Shown piece after piece: positions 47,504 to 58,469 of a stretch of 64,000 nucleotides of DNA. Below the pieces are notes generated by a model. The model saw only the letters and a list, made by a program, of their open reading frames with translations, searched no databases and had not been told where the DNA came from. Position 1 is the first letter of the stretch; every line of letters starts with the position of its first letter. Source of the DNA: Sphingosinicella terrae (lineage in GTDB: Bacteria; Pseudomonadota; Alphaproteobacteria; Sphingomonadales; Sphingomonadaceae); assembly GCF_003347635.1 (NCBI RefSeq), contig NZ_QDFY01000007.1, positions 102,501-166,500 of the forward strand, written 5' to 3'. Position numbers and translations under genes: made by a program.

Positions 47504-50367
47504 TCGGCCGCCTCCGAAGCGGCGATCCGGCGGCTGTGCGAGGCCTGCGCCTCATAGGCTTCCTGCCAGTCGGTAGGCCCGTTGGACGGGCTGACCTGGA
47601 CCGCCGTCACCTTGTATTCGGGGCAATTGGTCGCCCAGTCCGAATATTCTGTCGTGACCACGTTCGCCTGGGTGTCGGGGTGGTGGAAGGTCGTGTAGAC
47701 CACGCCCGGCGCCACCCGCGCGGTCACCTTCGCGCGCAGCGAGGTCTCGCCGGCGCGGCTGGCGAGCTTCACCCAATCGCCATCGCCGATGCCCCGGTCC
47801 TCGGCATCATTGGGGTGGATTTCGAGCAGGTCCTCGTCATGCCAGACGACATTGTCGGTCCGCCGCGTCTGTGCGCCGACATTATACTGGCTGAGGATCC
47901 GGCCCGTGGTCAGCAGCAGCGGGTAGCGCGGGCCGATCTTCTCGTCGGTCGGGACATATTCGGTGATCACGAACTTGCCGCGCCCGCGCACGAAATGATC
48001 GACATGCATCACCGGCGTGCCCTCCGGCGCCTTGTCGTTGCAGGGCCACTGGATCGACCCGAGCGCGTCCAGCCTGGCGAAGGAGACGCCGCTGAAGGTG
48101 GGGGTCACCGCCGCGATCTCGTCCATCACCTGCGAGGGATGGGTGTAGTTCCAGTCGAGCCCGAGCGCGCGGGCGAGCAACTGGGTCGCCTCCCAGTCCG
48201 CATAAAGGCATCGCGGCTCGATCACCTTGCGTACCAGCTGGATGCGCCGCTCGGCGTTGGTGAAGGTGCCGTCCTTCTCGAGGAAGGTCGACCCGGGAAG
48301 GAATACGTGGGCGTAATTGGCGGTCTCGTTGAGGAACAAATCGTGGACGACGACGCATTCCATCGCCGCCAGGCCCGCGGCCACGTGCCTCGTATTGGGA
48401 TCGGATTGGAGGATGTCCTCCCCTTGGACGTAGAGGCCCTTGAACACGCCGTCGACGGCCGCATCCAGCATGTTCGGGATGCGCAGCCCCGGCTCGCGAT
48501 CGATCGGGCTGCCCCACAATCGCTCGAACATGTCGCGGGCCGCGGGATCCGAGACGTGGCGGTAGCCGCTCAGCTCGTGCGGGAAGCTGCCCATGTCGCA
48601 CGAGCCCTGGACGTTGTTCTGGCCGCGCAGCGGGTTCACGCCGACGCCGGGCCGGCCGATATTGCCGGTCGCCATGGCGAGGTTGGCGATCGCCATGACG
48701 GCGGTGGTGCCCTGGCTGTGCTCGGTGACGCCGAGGCCGTAATAGATGGCCGCATTGCCCCCGGTCGTATAGAGCCGCGCCGCGCCGCGCAGATCGGCGG
48801 GCGCGACGCCGGTATAGCGCTCCATCGCTTCGGGCGAATGTTCGGGCCGGGCGGCGAACTCGGCCCATTCGCGGAAGTCGTCGAGCTCGCAGCGCTCGCG
48901 CACGAAGGCTTCGTCGACGAGACCCTCGGTCACGACGACATGCGCCATCGCCGTCAGCACCGCCACGTTGGTGCCGGGCTTCAGCGGCAGATGATAGTCC
49001 GCCTCGACGTGCGGCGTGCGCACCAGGTCGATCCGGCGCGGATCGATGACGATCAGCCGAGCGCCCTGGCGGAGCTTCTGCTTCATGCGGCTGGCGAAGA
49101 CCGGATGGGCGTCGGTGGGATTGGCGCCGATCACGACGATGACGTCCGATTGCTCGACCGAATCGAAGTCCTGGGTCCCGGCCGAGGTGCCGAAGGTGGT
49201 CTTGAGGCCGTAGCCGGTCGGCGAGTGGCAGACCCGGGCGCAGGTATCGACATTGTTGTTGCCGAAGCCGGCGCGGACCAGCTTCTGGACCAGGAATGTC
49301 TCCTCGTTGGTGCAGCGCGAGGAGGTGATGCCGCCGACGGCGCGGGTGCCGTATTTCGCCTGCAGGCGCCGGAACTCCGATGCGGTGTGGGCGATCGCCT
49401 CGTCCCAGCTCACCTCCCGCCATGGCTCGTCGATCGAGCCGCGGATCATCGGGTTCAGGATCCGCTCCTTGTGGTTGGCATAGCCCCAGGCGAAGCGGCC
49501 CTTGACGCAGCTATGGCCGTGATTGGCCTTGCCGTCCTTCCATGGCACCATCCGGACCACGTCCTCGCCGCGCATCTCGACCTTGAATGCGCAGCCGACG
49601 CCGCAATAGGCGCAGGTGGTGACGGCGCTTCGCTCCGGCTCGCCCACCTCGAACACCCTCTTCTCGACCAGGCTCGAGGTCGGGCAGGCCTGGACGCAGG
49701 CGCCGCAGGAAACGCATTCGGAGGCGAGGAAGGGCTGCTCCTGGCTCGCCGAGACATGGCTGGCGAAGCCGCGCCCGCCGATCGTCAGGGCGAACGTCCC
49801 CTGTATCTCGTCGCAGGCGCGCACGCAGCGCGAGCAGACGATGCACTTGGCGGGATCGAACAGGAAATAGGGATTGGAATCGTCGATCGGGGCGGCGAGA
49901 TGGTTGCGCCCGCCGGTGCCGTAGCGGACCTCCGTGAGGCCGACCTGCTCGGCGACGTCGTGAAGGCTGCAATCGCGGCCTGCGGCGTCGTCCCGGCAAT
50001 TCTCCGGATGATCCGACAGATAGAGCTCCATCACGCCGCGCCGGACCCGGTCGATACGATCGGAGCGGGTGCGCACCGCCATCCCTTCCGCGACCGGGGT
50101 CGTGCAGGAAGCCGGCGTTCCGGCGCGTCCCTCGATCTCGACGAGGCAGACCCGGCACGAGCCGAACGCCTTCAGCATGTCGGTCGCGCACAGCTTGGGA
50201 ATATCGGTGCCGGCGAGGCTGGCGGCGCGCATGATCGAGGTGCCGGCGGGAACGGACACGTGTTTGCCGTCGATCGTCAGGGTGACGGCCGGCGCGAGCG
50301 GCGACGCAGGCGTGCCGTGATCGGGCTCCACGATCAGGCCGGACGGACTATCGGGATCGAGCGTCAT
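47500..50367 (-). CDS. fdsA: NAD-dependent formate dehydrogenase alpha subunit (molybdenum)
   Basis: FdsA oxidises formate to CO2 at a bis-MGD molybdenum centre. The 955-residue product has an N-terminal [2Fe-2S] domain (C60, C71, C74, C88), a His-Cys cluster region (H120, C124, C133), two ferredoxin [4Fe-4S] motifs (CIVCSRCVRACDE, CVSCGACVQACPT) and the cofactor-domain cluster CAYCGVGCAF with C287. The molybdenum ligand Cys380 is followed by His381 (CARVCHSPTG). The Cys expected at position 127 of the His-Cys cluster is Asp (HPENCRDDAAGRDC). It lies in the fdsG-fdsB-fdsA-fdsD order, 60 bases after fdsB. Confidence 0.97.
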   Translation of the reverse strand: MTLDPDSPSGLIVEPDHGTPASPLAPAVTLTIDGKHVSVPAGTSIMRAASLAGTDIPKLCATDMLKAFGSCRVCLVEIEGRAGTPASCTTPVAEGMAVRTRSDRIDRVRRGVMELYLSDHPENCRDDAAGRDCSLHDVAEQVGLTEVRYGTGGRNHLAAPIDDSNPYFLFDPAKCIVCSRCVRACDEIQGTFALTIGGRGFASHVSASQEQPFLASECVSCGACVQACPTSSLVEKRVFEVGEPERSAVTTCAYCGVGCAFKVEMRGEDVVRMVPWKDGKANHGHSCVKGRFAWGYANHKERILNPMIRGSIDEPWREVSWDEAIAHTASEFRRLQAKYGTRAVGGITSSRCTNEETFLVQKLVRAGFGNNNVDTCARVCHSPTGYGLKTTFGTSAGTQDFDSVEQSDVIVVIGANPTDAHPVFASRMKQKLRQGARLIVIDPRRIDLVRTPHVEADYHLPLKPGTNVAVLTAMAHVVVTEGLVDEAFVRERCELDDFREWAEFAARPEHSPEAMERYTGVAPADLRGAARLYTTGGNAAIYYGLGVTEHSQGTTAVMAIANLAMATGNIGRPGVGVNPLRGQNNVQGSCDMGSFPHELSGYRHVSDPAARDMFERLWGSPIDREPGLRIPNMLDAAVDGVFKGLYVQGEDILQSDPNTRHVAAGLAAMECVVVHDLFLNETANYAHVFLPGSTFLEKDGTFTNAERRIQLVRKVIEPRCLYADWEATQLLARALGLDWNYTHPSQVMDEIAAVTPTFSGVSFARLDALGSIQWPCNDKAPEGTPVMHVDHFVRGRGKFVITEYVPTDEKIGPRYPLLLTTGRILSQYNVGAQTRRTDNVVWHDEDLLEIHPNDAEDRGIGDGDWVKLASRAGETSLRAKVTARVAPGVVYTTFHHPDTQANVVTTEYSDWATNCPEYKVTAVQVSPSNGPTDWQEAYEAQASHSRRIAASEAAE

Positions 50368-50427
50368 CGGATCATCTCCATCGCGGCGAACGGCTGCGCA
50401 TCCGCGCCCGCCGGATCACGGCTTCGT

Positions 50428-51993
50428 CTAATCCACGAAGGCATTGCTTCCTCCCTCGGCGGGCGCCGCCTCGCGGCGGAAATCCTCGGGAAAGTGGCGG
50501 ATCGCCGACAGCACCGGATAAGGAGTAAAACCCCCCAGCGCGCACAGCGATCCGAACTTCATCGTCTCGCAGAGATCCTCGACCAGAGCGAGATGCTCGT
50601 CGACCCGGTCGCCGGCGACGATCAGGTCGAGTATCTCGGTGCCGCGGACCGATCCGATCCGGCACGGCGTGCACTTGCCACAGCTTTCGGCGGCGCAGAA
50701 CTGCATCGCGAACCGCGCCATCCTGGCCATGTCGACGCTGTCGTCGAAGACGACGATGCCGGCATGGCCGATCAGCCCGTCCGCCTCGGCGAAGGATTCA
50801 TAGTCGAAAGGGAGGTGGAACATCGAAGGCGGGAAATAGGCCCCGAGCGGACCGCCGACCTGGACCGCCCTGACCGGGCGTCCCGACAGGGTGCCGCCGC
50901 CAATGTCCTCGACCAATTCGCCCAGGGTGACGCCGAATGCGGTCTCGAACAGGCCGCCGTTGCGGACATTTCCGGCCAGCTGGATCGGCATGGTGCCGCG
51001 CGAGCGGCCCATGCCGAACTCGGCATAGGCCTTGCCGCCCTCGGCGAGGATGAAGGGCACGGCCGCGAGACTGAGTACGTTGTTGATGATAGTGGGCCGG
51101 CCGAACAGACCGACCAGAGCCGGCAGCGGCGGCTTGGCGCGGACCTCGCCGCGGCGCCCTTCCAGGCTCTCGAGCAGCGACGTCTCCTCGCCGCACACAT
51201 AGGCGCCGGCGCCCACGCGGATCTCGAGGTCGAAGCCATGGGTCGAGCCGAGCAGCGAAGGGCCGAGCAGGCCGCCGCGCCGCGCCGTCTCGGCCGCCCG
51301 CTCCATCGCCTTGATCGCATGAGGATATTCGGAGCGGATATAGATATAGCCGCGGGTCGCGCCGACCGCGAGACCGGCGATCGCCATGCCTTCGATGATG
51401 AGGAAAGGATCGCCTTCCATCAGCATCCGGTCGGCGAAGGTGCCGCTGTCGCCCTCGTCGGCGTTGCAGACGATATATTTCTGAGGCGCCGACGCGGCGG
51501 CGGCGGTGCGCCACTTGATCCCGGTGGGGAATCCGGCGCCGCCCCGGCCGCGCAGGCCGCTGGCGACGACCTCCTCGACGGCAGCCTCCGGGCCGATCTC
51601 GATCGCCCGCGCCAGGCCCTCGAGGCCGCCATTCGCGCGATAATCGTCCAGCGACTGGGGGTCGGTGATCCCGCAGCGGGCGAAGGTGAGGCGGGTCTGG
51701 CGCCTGAGGAAGGGAATCTCCTCGACCAGGCCGACGCAGGCGGGATGGTCGCGGCCTTCGACGAGCGCGTCGAGGACCGCCTCGACCTGTCCGGCGGCGA
51801 CGCGGGCATAGCCGACCCGCCCCGCCGGCGTCGCCACCTCGAGCAGCGGCTCCATTTCGTGCATGCCGCGCGATCCGTTGCGCACGATCTCGATCGCAAG
51901 GCCGCGGCCGGCGGCGAGGCGCTCGAGCGTGCGCGCGACCTCGTCGGCGCCGACGGCGCAGGCGGCGGCATCGCCGGGGACGAAGATTCTCAT
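50428..51993 (-). CDS. fdsB: NAD-dependent formate dehydrogenase beta subunit (diaphorase)
   Basis: FdsB is NuoF-like and passes electrons to NAD+. The 521-residue product has an N-terminal thioredoxin-like domain, the FMN site RGRGGAGFPTGIKW, the NAD contact GAGAYVCGEETSLLESLEGR and the [4Fe-4S] motif ESCGKCTPCRIGSVRG with a further Cys near the end. The ATG at 51993 overlaps the fdsG stop (ATGA). The length fits FdsB of Rhodobacter and Cupriavidus. Confidence 0.96.
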   Translation of the reverse strand: MRIFVPGDAAACAVGADEVARTLERLAAGRGLAIEIVRNGSRGMHEMEPLLEVATPAGRVGYARVAAGQVEAVLDALVEGRDHPACVGLVEEIPFLRRQTRLTFARCGITDPQSLDDYRANGGLEGLARAIEIGPEAAVEEVVASGLRGRGGAGFPTGIKWRTAAAASAPQKYIVCNADEGDSGTFADRMLMEGDPFLIIEGMAIAGLAVGATRGYIYIRSEYPHAIKAMERAAETARRGGLLGPSLLGSTHGFDLEIRVGAGAYVCGEETSLLESLEGRRGEVRAKPPLPALVGLFGRPTIINNVLSLAAVPFILAEGGKAYAEFGMGRSRGTMPIQLAGNVRNGGLFETAFGVTLGELVEDIGGGTLSGRPVRAVQVGGPLGAYFPPSMFHLPFDYESFAEADGLIGHAGIVVFDDSVDMARMARFAMQFCAAESCGKCTPCRIGSVRGTEILDLIVAGDRVDEHLALVEDLCETMKFGSLCALGGFTPYPVLSAIRHFPEDFRREAAPAEGGSNAFVD

Positions 51994-52454
51994 AGCGCGC
52001 TACCCCGCGCCGCGAGCGCGACCAAATCCGCGACGTTCGTCTCGTCGAGACGGGCATAGACCTGATCGCCGACCAGGGCAGAGGGGCCGCTGGCGCACAG
52101 GCCGAGGCAGTAGACCGTCTCGAGCTCGATCCGTTCGTCCCGCTCGAGCAGGGGCGCCAGTTGCTCGGCGCCGCGCGCCTGGCAGGCCTCGGCGCGGCAG
52201 AGCTTCACCACCGGCCGCGACGCGGGCGCGCGCCTGAAATCGTGGTAGAAGCTGACGACGCCGTGCACCTCGGCCCGCGACAGGTTCAGCGCGGCGGCGA
52301 TGATCGGAACGGCGCCCTCCGGCACATGGCCGAACGCCGCCTGCACGTCACCCAGGATCGGCATGAGCGGCCCCTCGCGACCGGCATGGCGGCGGAGTAT
52401 CTCCTCGACCTCCTGAGGCGTCCACAGCCGCGGATCATGGGCGTTGCCCGTCAC
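51990..52454 (-). CDS. fdsG: NAD-dependent formate dehydrogenase gamma subunit
   Basis: FdsG is NuoE-like and holds a [2Fe-2S] cluster: CRAEACQARG supplies two cysteines and YCLGLCASGPSALV the other two. The thioredoxin-like fold segment PIIAAALNLSRAEVHGVVSF is present. The start is GTG at 52454, eight bases from GGAGAGG, giving 154 residues; a TTG 42 bases upstream would precede that Shine-Dalgarno. It is the first gene of fdsGBAD. Confidence 0.94.
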   Translation of the reverse strand: MTGNAHDPRLWTPQEVEEILRRHAGREGPLMPILGDVQAAFGHVPEGAVPIIAAALNLSRAEVHGVVSFYHDFRRAPASRPVVKLCRAEACQARGAEQLAPLLERDERIELETVYCLGLCASGPSALVGDQVYARLDETNVADLVALAARGSAL

Positions 52455-53007
52455 GTTCCGACCCTCTCCATTCGTTTGCCTAGCATACAATCCCAAGCGG
52501 CGCTCGGGTCAAGCGTTATGCGGACGCAGCCGCTCGCTTCCCGTCCAACTCCCAATGCCCTTCCGGTCGATGGAAGGAAATCGCGCCCTGCCGCCATCAC
52601 CGCCACCGGCGGGGCCGATCCGTCGACGTCACGCTTGAAGGCGTCGGTGGCCTCGAGCGTCGCCAGTTGCTGCGCCACCGCCTCCTTCACCGGCCTGGTG
52701 CCCCGGCCAAGTGATGTTGACCGATCCGACCGGCCGGCCTGCGCGCCGGGATCGCCATCGCGGATCGGACCGCCTTGACCTTCTGCTCGATCATGGGCCG
52801 CTCGGATCCTCGGCCGCCGAGGATGGCCTTCTTTTCACGCTGTGGAACATAGCTGACGAAGGGCTTCACGGGAATGCCGAGAGGGCATTCTTGGATAGAA
52901 GCGGGCATTCCATCCTTGGGCGAGTCGGGAACGCTATTGCGACCGATGGGAGGAAGATGCGCCGGATGCTCTCCTGATCGGGGCGAGACCGGGCGGCGGC
53001 CGTGGGA
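52455..53007. other. Intergenic region upstream of fds, possible decayed gene
   Basis: This 553-base stretch should hold the fds promoter. On the minus strand, two short frames (ending near 52687 and 52451) could be fragments of one broken gene: one reads MIEQKVKAVRSAMAIPARRP, the next VKEAVAQQLATLEATDAFKR and GRALGVGREASGCVRITLDP. I cannot assign a family. No clear operator was seen. Confidence 0.3.
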
Positions 53008-53412
53008 TCAATGTTGTCCCTGCCGGTAGTTCAGCTCGAGCAGCACGCCATTGGGATCCCGTACGAAGATCTGCTTCAGATCGACCGCGACAACATGGTT
53101 GAGCCGATGCCTGACCCCCAGCTGCTCGAGCCGTTCCACCATAAGGTCATGACCGGAGCACTCGAGCGCGACATGGTGGATCGCGCCGGTATCCTCGCCG
53201 ATATTGATGTCCTCGATCGCATCGAGCGAACCTGGCGACGACAGATGGAAGATGGCGCGTCCGTCGCCGTCATGCATCCATCGCACCTCGGCCGGATCGA
53301 GCGGCGGCGGCGGATCTTTGGCCTCGAGATCGAGCACGGCCGCATAGAAACGCACGGTCTCGGCCAGCCTGGTCGTCTGGATGTTGACGTGGTCGAGCCG
53401 GTTCACCCTCAT
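53008..53412 (-). CDS. VOC-family protein
   Basis: The 134-residue product shows two-repeat VOC features: RLDHVNIQTTRLAETVRFYA with the metal-ligand His, IHHVALECSGHDLMVERLEQ with a second His, and DPNGVLLELNYRQ with the terminal Glu. This set of ligands (His, His, Glu) fits a metal-dependent member such as a glyoxalase or ring-cleaving dioxygenase relative. An ATG 16 codons upstream was rejected because the extension does not look conserved. It is monocistronic. Confidence 0.85.
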   Translation of the reverse strand: MRVNRLDHVNIQTTRLAETVRFYAAVLDLEAKDPPPPLDPAEVRWMHDGDGRAIFHLSSPGSLDAIEDINIGEDTGAIHHVALECSGHDLMVERLEQLGVRHRLNHVVAVDLKQIFVRDPNGVLLELNYRQGQH

Positions 53413-53822
53413 CGCGCTAGTCTCGGATCCAAACTCGACGAGCGGGCAGATCGACCGCAAAGCGGCGGGGCCGCTCTTGCCTCCCCAACCGCGTCGGTGC
53501 GTCGGTCACGATGCACAGGCGTCTCTCCCTCCTTCTCCCTTGCCGGACAAGAAAATCGAACCCGTCAGGACCGCCTTCTAGGCAAGTTTGAATCCCGGCG
53601 AAACAGAGAGCCGGCATAATCGGCCGCGGCGCGGGCCGCAAAGCGCGTAATCGGTCATGTTGTTCGCCATGCGCGTGTCCGCCGAGGAGAAGCCGCGACC
53701 CCCCAACCCGTCCGTGCGGGCCGATTCACCTCGTGAGCGGGAACCCGGTGATTAGCCTGCTCTTATCGGCCGGGTCGCGATTGGAATTGCCGGGCCCCGG
53801 CCTCGGCGCCATGGAGCCGCTC
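53413..53822. other. Intergenic region, 410 bases
   Basis: This is a divergent spacer between the VOC gene and the aldo/keto reductase. GCAAGTTTGAATCCCGGCG near 53583 looks like a T-arm but no tRNA folds around it. No repeat, operator or small gene was recognised. Confidence 0.4.
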
Positions 53823-54815
53823 ATGGATTCGAGGCGAAAAGTAGGTCCGTTCGAGGTTGGCCCGATCGGCCTCGGCTGCATGTCATTGAGTCACGCCTAC
53901 GGCACGCCCCCGGATCCCGAACAGGCCGGGCGGCTGCTCAACGCCGCCCTCGACCTCGGCTACGATTTCATCGACAGCGCCGCCCTCTACGGCTTCGGGG
54001 CGAACGAAGCGCTGATCGGCGAGGCGATCGGCCACCGCCGCGGCGACTATGTCCTCGCCTCCAAATGCGGGATGACCGGCGTCGACGGCAAGAGAGTGAT
54101 AGACGGCCGGCCGGAGACGCTGCTGCGCACGGTCGACGAGTCGCTGCGGCGGCTGAAGACCGAAACGATCGATCTCTATTATCTCCACCGCTGGGACAAG
54201 GAGGTGCCGGTCGAGGAATCGGTCGGTGCGCTCGGCCGGATGGTCGAGGAAGGGAAGGTCCGCGCGATCGGCCTCAGCGAGGTTTCGGCCGAGACCTTGC
54301 GCAAGGCGCACGGCGTCCATCCGATCGCCGCCGTCCAGAACGAATATTCGCCCTGGTCGCGCAACGTCGAGCTCGGAGTCCTGGCTGCGACGCGCGAGCT
54401 CGGTGCCGCGCTCGTCACCTTCTCGCCGATGGCGCGCGGATTCCTCGCCGGCAGCGTCCGTTCCGCCGATCAGCTCGAGGCCAACGACCTGCGCCGGACG
54501 ATGCCCCGCTTCCAGGGGGAGAATCTGGAGCGCAACCTGCGGCTCTATGCGCGTTTCGAGGCGCTCGCCGGCGAGGCGGGCTGCACGCCCGCGCAGCTCT
54601 CGCTCGCCTGGCTGCTGTCGCGCGGCGAGCATGTCATCCCGATCCCGGGCACGACCTCGCTGAAGCATCTCGAGGAAAATCTCGCGGCCGGCACGCTCGC
54701 CGTGTCGGCGTACGCCCTGGCCGAGATTGACGGCTTCATGACCCCGGAGGCGATCGCCGGAGCGCGCTACGCCGAAGCGACGCTCGCAGAGATCGACACG
54801 GAAGACTTCGCCTAG
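53823..54815 (+). CDS. Aldo/keto reductase
   Basis: This 330-residue NADPH-dependent AKR has the catalytic tetrad: Asp and Tyr in DFIDSAALYGFGANEALIG, Lys in YVLASKCGM and His in IDLYYLHRWDKEVP. The C-terminal half shows FSPMARGFLAG and PIPGTTSLKHLEENL, the NADP-binding loop of AKR12/13-type proteins. The ATG at 53823 has GGAG six bases upstream; one at 53811 is possible. The substrate is unknown; the family reduces many aldehydes and ketones. Confidence 0.92.
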   Translation: MDSRRKVGPFEVGPIGLGCMSLSHAYGTPPDPEQAGRLLNAALDLGYDFIDSAALYGFGANEALIGEAIGHRRGDYVLASKCGMTGVDGKRVIDGRPETLLRTVDESLRRLKTETIDLYYLHRWDKEVPVEESVGALGRMVEEGKVRAIGLSEVSAETLRKAHGVHPIAAVQNEYSPWSRNVELGVLAATRELGAALVTFSPMARGFLAGSVRSADQLEANDLRRTMPRFQGENLERNLRLYARFEALAGEAGCTPAQLSLAWLLSRGEHVIPIPGTTSLKHLEENLAAGTLAVSAYALAEIDGFMTPEAIAGARYAEATLAEIDTEDFA

Positions 54816-54824
54816 GCGATCCAA

Positions 54825-54991
54825 CCTCTCCCAGTCCGGGAGAGGGAGGGCCCCTCCCGGCAAAGCCGCTGAGAGCGTGAGGGCAAGCATACGAGTTGGG
54901 GATGCCTGCGCTGTCCGAGCGCGGCCGCCCCTCGCCCTCCCGCCGCTTCGCGTCGGGCCTCTCCCTCTCCCTCTCCCGCAAGGGGAGAGGG
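54825..54991. repeat. Palindromic repeats between the aldo/keto reductase and ppc
   Basis: CCTCTCCC-AGTCC-GGGAGAGG (54825-54845) and CCCTCTCCC-GCAA-GGGGAGAGGG near 54968-54991 frame the convergent spacer, with other GC-rich palindromes between. They resemble the CCTCCCC hairpins in imuB, dnaE2 and after ligM. They may end both transcripts. Confidence 0.65.
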
Positions 54992-54998
54992 TTGATCA

Positions 54999-57653
<2,655 letters not shown>

Positions 57654-57733
57654 CACGGCCCGGACCATGAGCATCGTCGGCCGGCTGTCAACGCCTCCGA
57701 AGCGGCATGGCGATCGCGCCGGCGCCCAGCCGG

Positions 57734-58369
57734 TCAGCCGGCGATGGCGAAATGATCGAGAAACGGCTGCAGCCGCCAGGCGAGCAAGGTCTCGTCCGTC
57801 CGCTCGGCCGGCAGCCCCAGCATCGTCTTCAGCGGGGCGTCGCACAGCAGGCTGGCGAAGAACAGCTCCGCGGCGGCGACCGGATCGTCGATCCTCGCTT
57901 GCCCTTCCGCCGTCCACCGGCGGAACGTCTCGGCGATGCGTTCGAGCAATTGCAGGCGCACATCCTCGTGGAAGGCGCGGCCGAAGGCGGGATCGGCCAG
58001 GCTCCGGCCGATGACGACGCGCATCGAGGCGAGCGTGCGCGGAGCCGTCACATAAGCGTGGAAGCGCGAAGCGACCCGGAGCAGGATCTCGCGGGGCGAC
58101 ATCGCGCGGTCGTCGAGCGTCTTGAGGTCGACCAGCCCTTCCTCCCGAATACGGTCGACGACGGCGCGCAGCAGATTCTCCTTGTTGCCGAATTCGTCAT
58201 AGAGCGTCGCCAGCGAGCCGCCGGAAATGCGGACGACCGCGCCCAAGGTCGTCCCTTCGAAGCCGAGCTCGAAGAACAAGGCTTCGGCGGCATCGATCAT
58301 CGCCTCGCGTCGCGCCTCGCGGCTGAGGGCCGCGCGGCGGGTTTCGAGAGGAGCAGGCGAAGGGGGCAA
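57734..58369 (-). CDS. TetR-family regulator of the RND pump
   Basis: The N-terminal TetR helix-turn-helix (REAMIDAAEALFFELGFEGT to SGGSLATLYDEFGNKENLLR) is followed by an AcrR-like C-terminal domain. I propose the TTG at 58369, giving 211 residues; the longer ATG at 58417 lies inside the palindromic operator and would place codons across it. It is divergent from the RND operon and probably represses it, released by pump substrates. The ligand is unknown. Confidence 0.9.
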   Translation of the reverse strand: MPPSPAPLETRRAALSREARREAMIDAAEALFFELGFEGTTLGAVVRISGGSLATLYDEFGNKENLLRAVVDRIREEGLVDLKTLDDRAMSPREILLRVASRFHAYVTAPRTLASMRVVIGRSLADPAFGRAFHEDVRLQLLERIAETFRRWTAEGQARIDDPVAAAELFFASLLCDAPLKTMLGLPAERTDETLLAWRLQPFLDHFAIAG

Positions 58370-58401
58370 GGCTCGGTTTCCATCGGAGAGAAGGTTGACG
58401 T

Positions 58402-58420
58402 GTAATGTAACGTACATTAC
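58402..58420. promoter_or_regulatory. Palindromic operator between tetR-like gene and RND operon
   Basis: GTAATGTA-ACG-TACATTAC is an 8+3+8 perfect palindrome 50-68 bases upstream of the adaptor gene, of the size of AcrR/TtgR-type operators. Binding by the TetR protein is inferred from position. Confidence 0.75.
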
Positions 58421-58469
58421 TTGACCCGCCGAATCAAGAGGCGGTCCACGCCCGGCAACAGGAACAATC

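Noticed and set aside
47536-52059. Very long open frame on the plus strand antisense to the fds operon, and similar ones antisense to dnaE2, M16 protease, hutU/hutI and ppc
   Set aside because: High-GC third positions keep antisense frames open. The translations are His/Arg/Asp-rich with no recognisable motif, while the sense frames are clear enzymes.
53570-53600. tRNA-like T-arm (GTTTGAATCC) in the spacer before the aldo/keto reductase
   Set aside because: No acceptor, D or anticodon arm folds around it.
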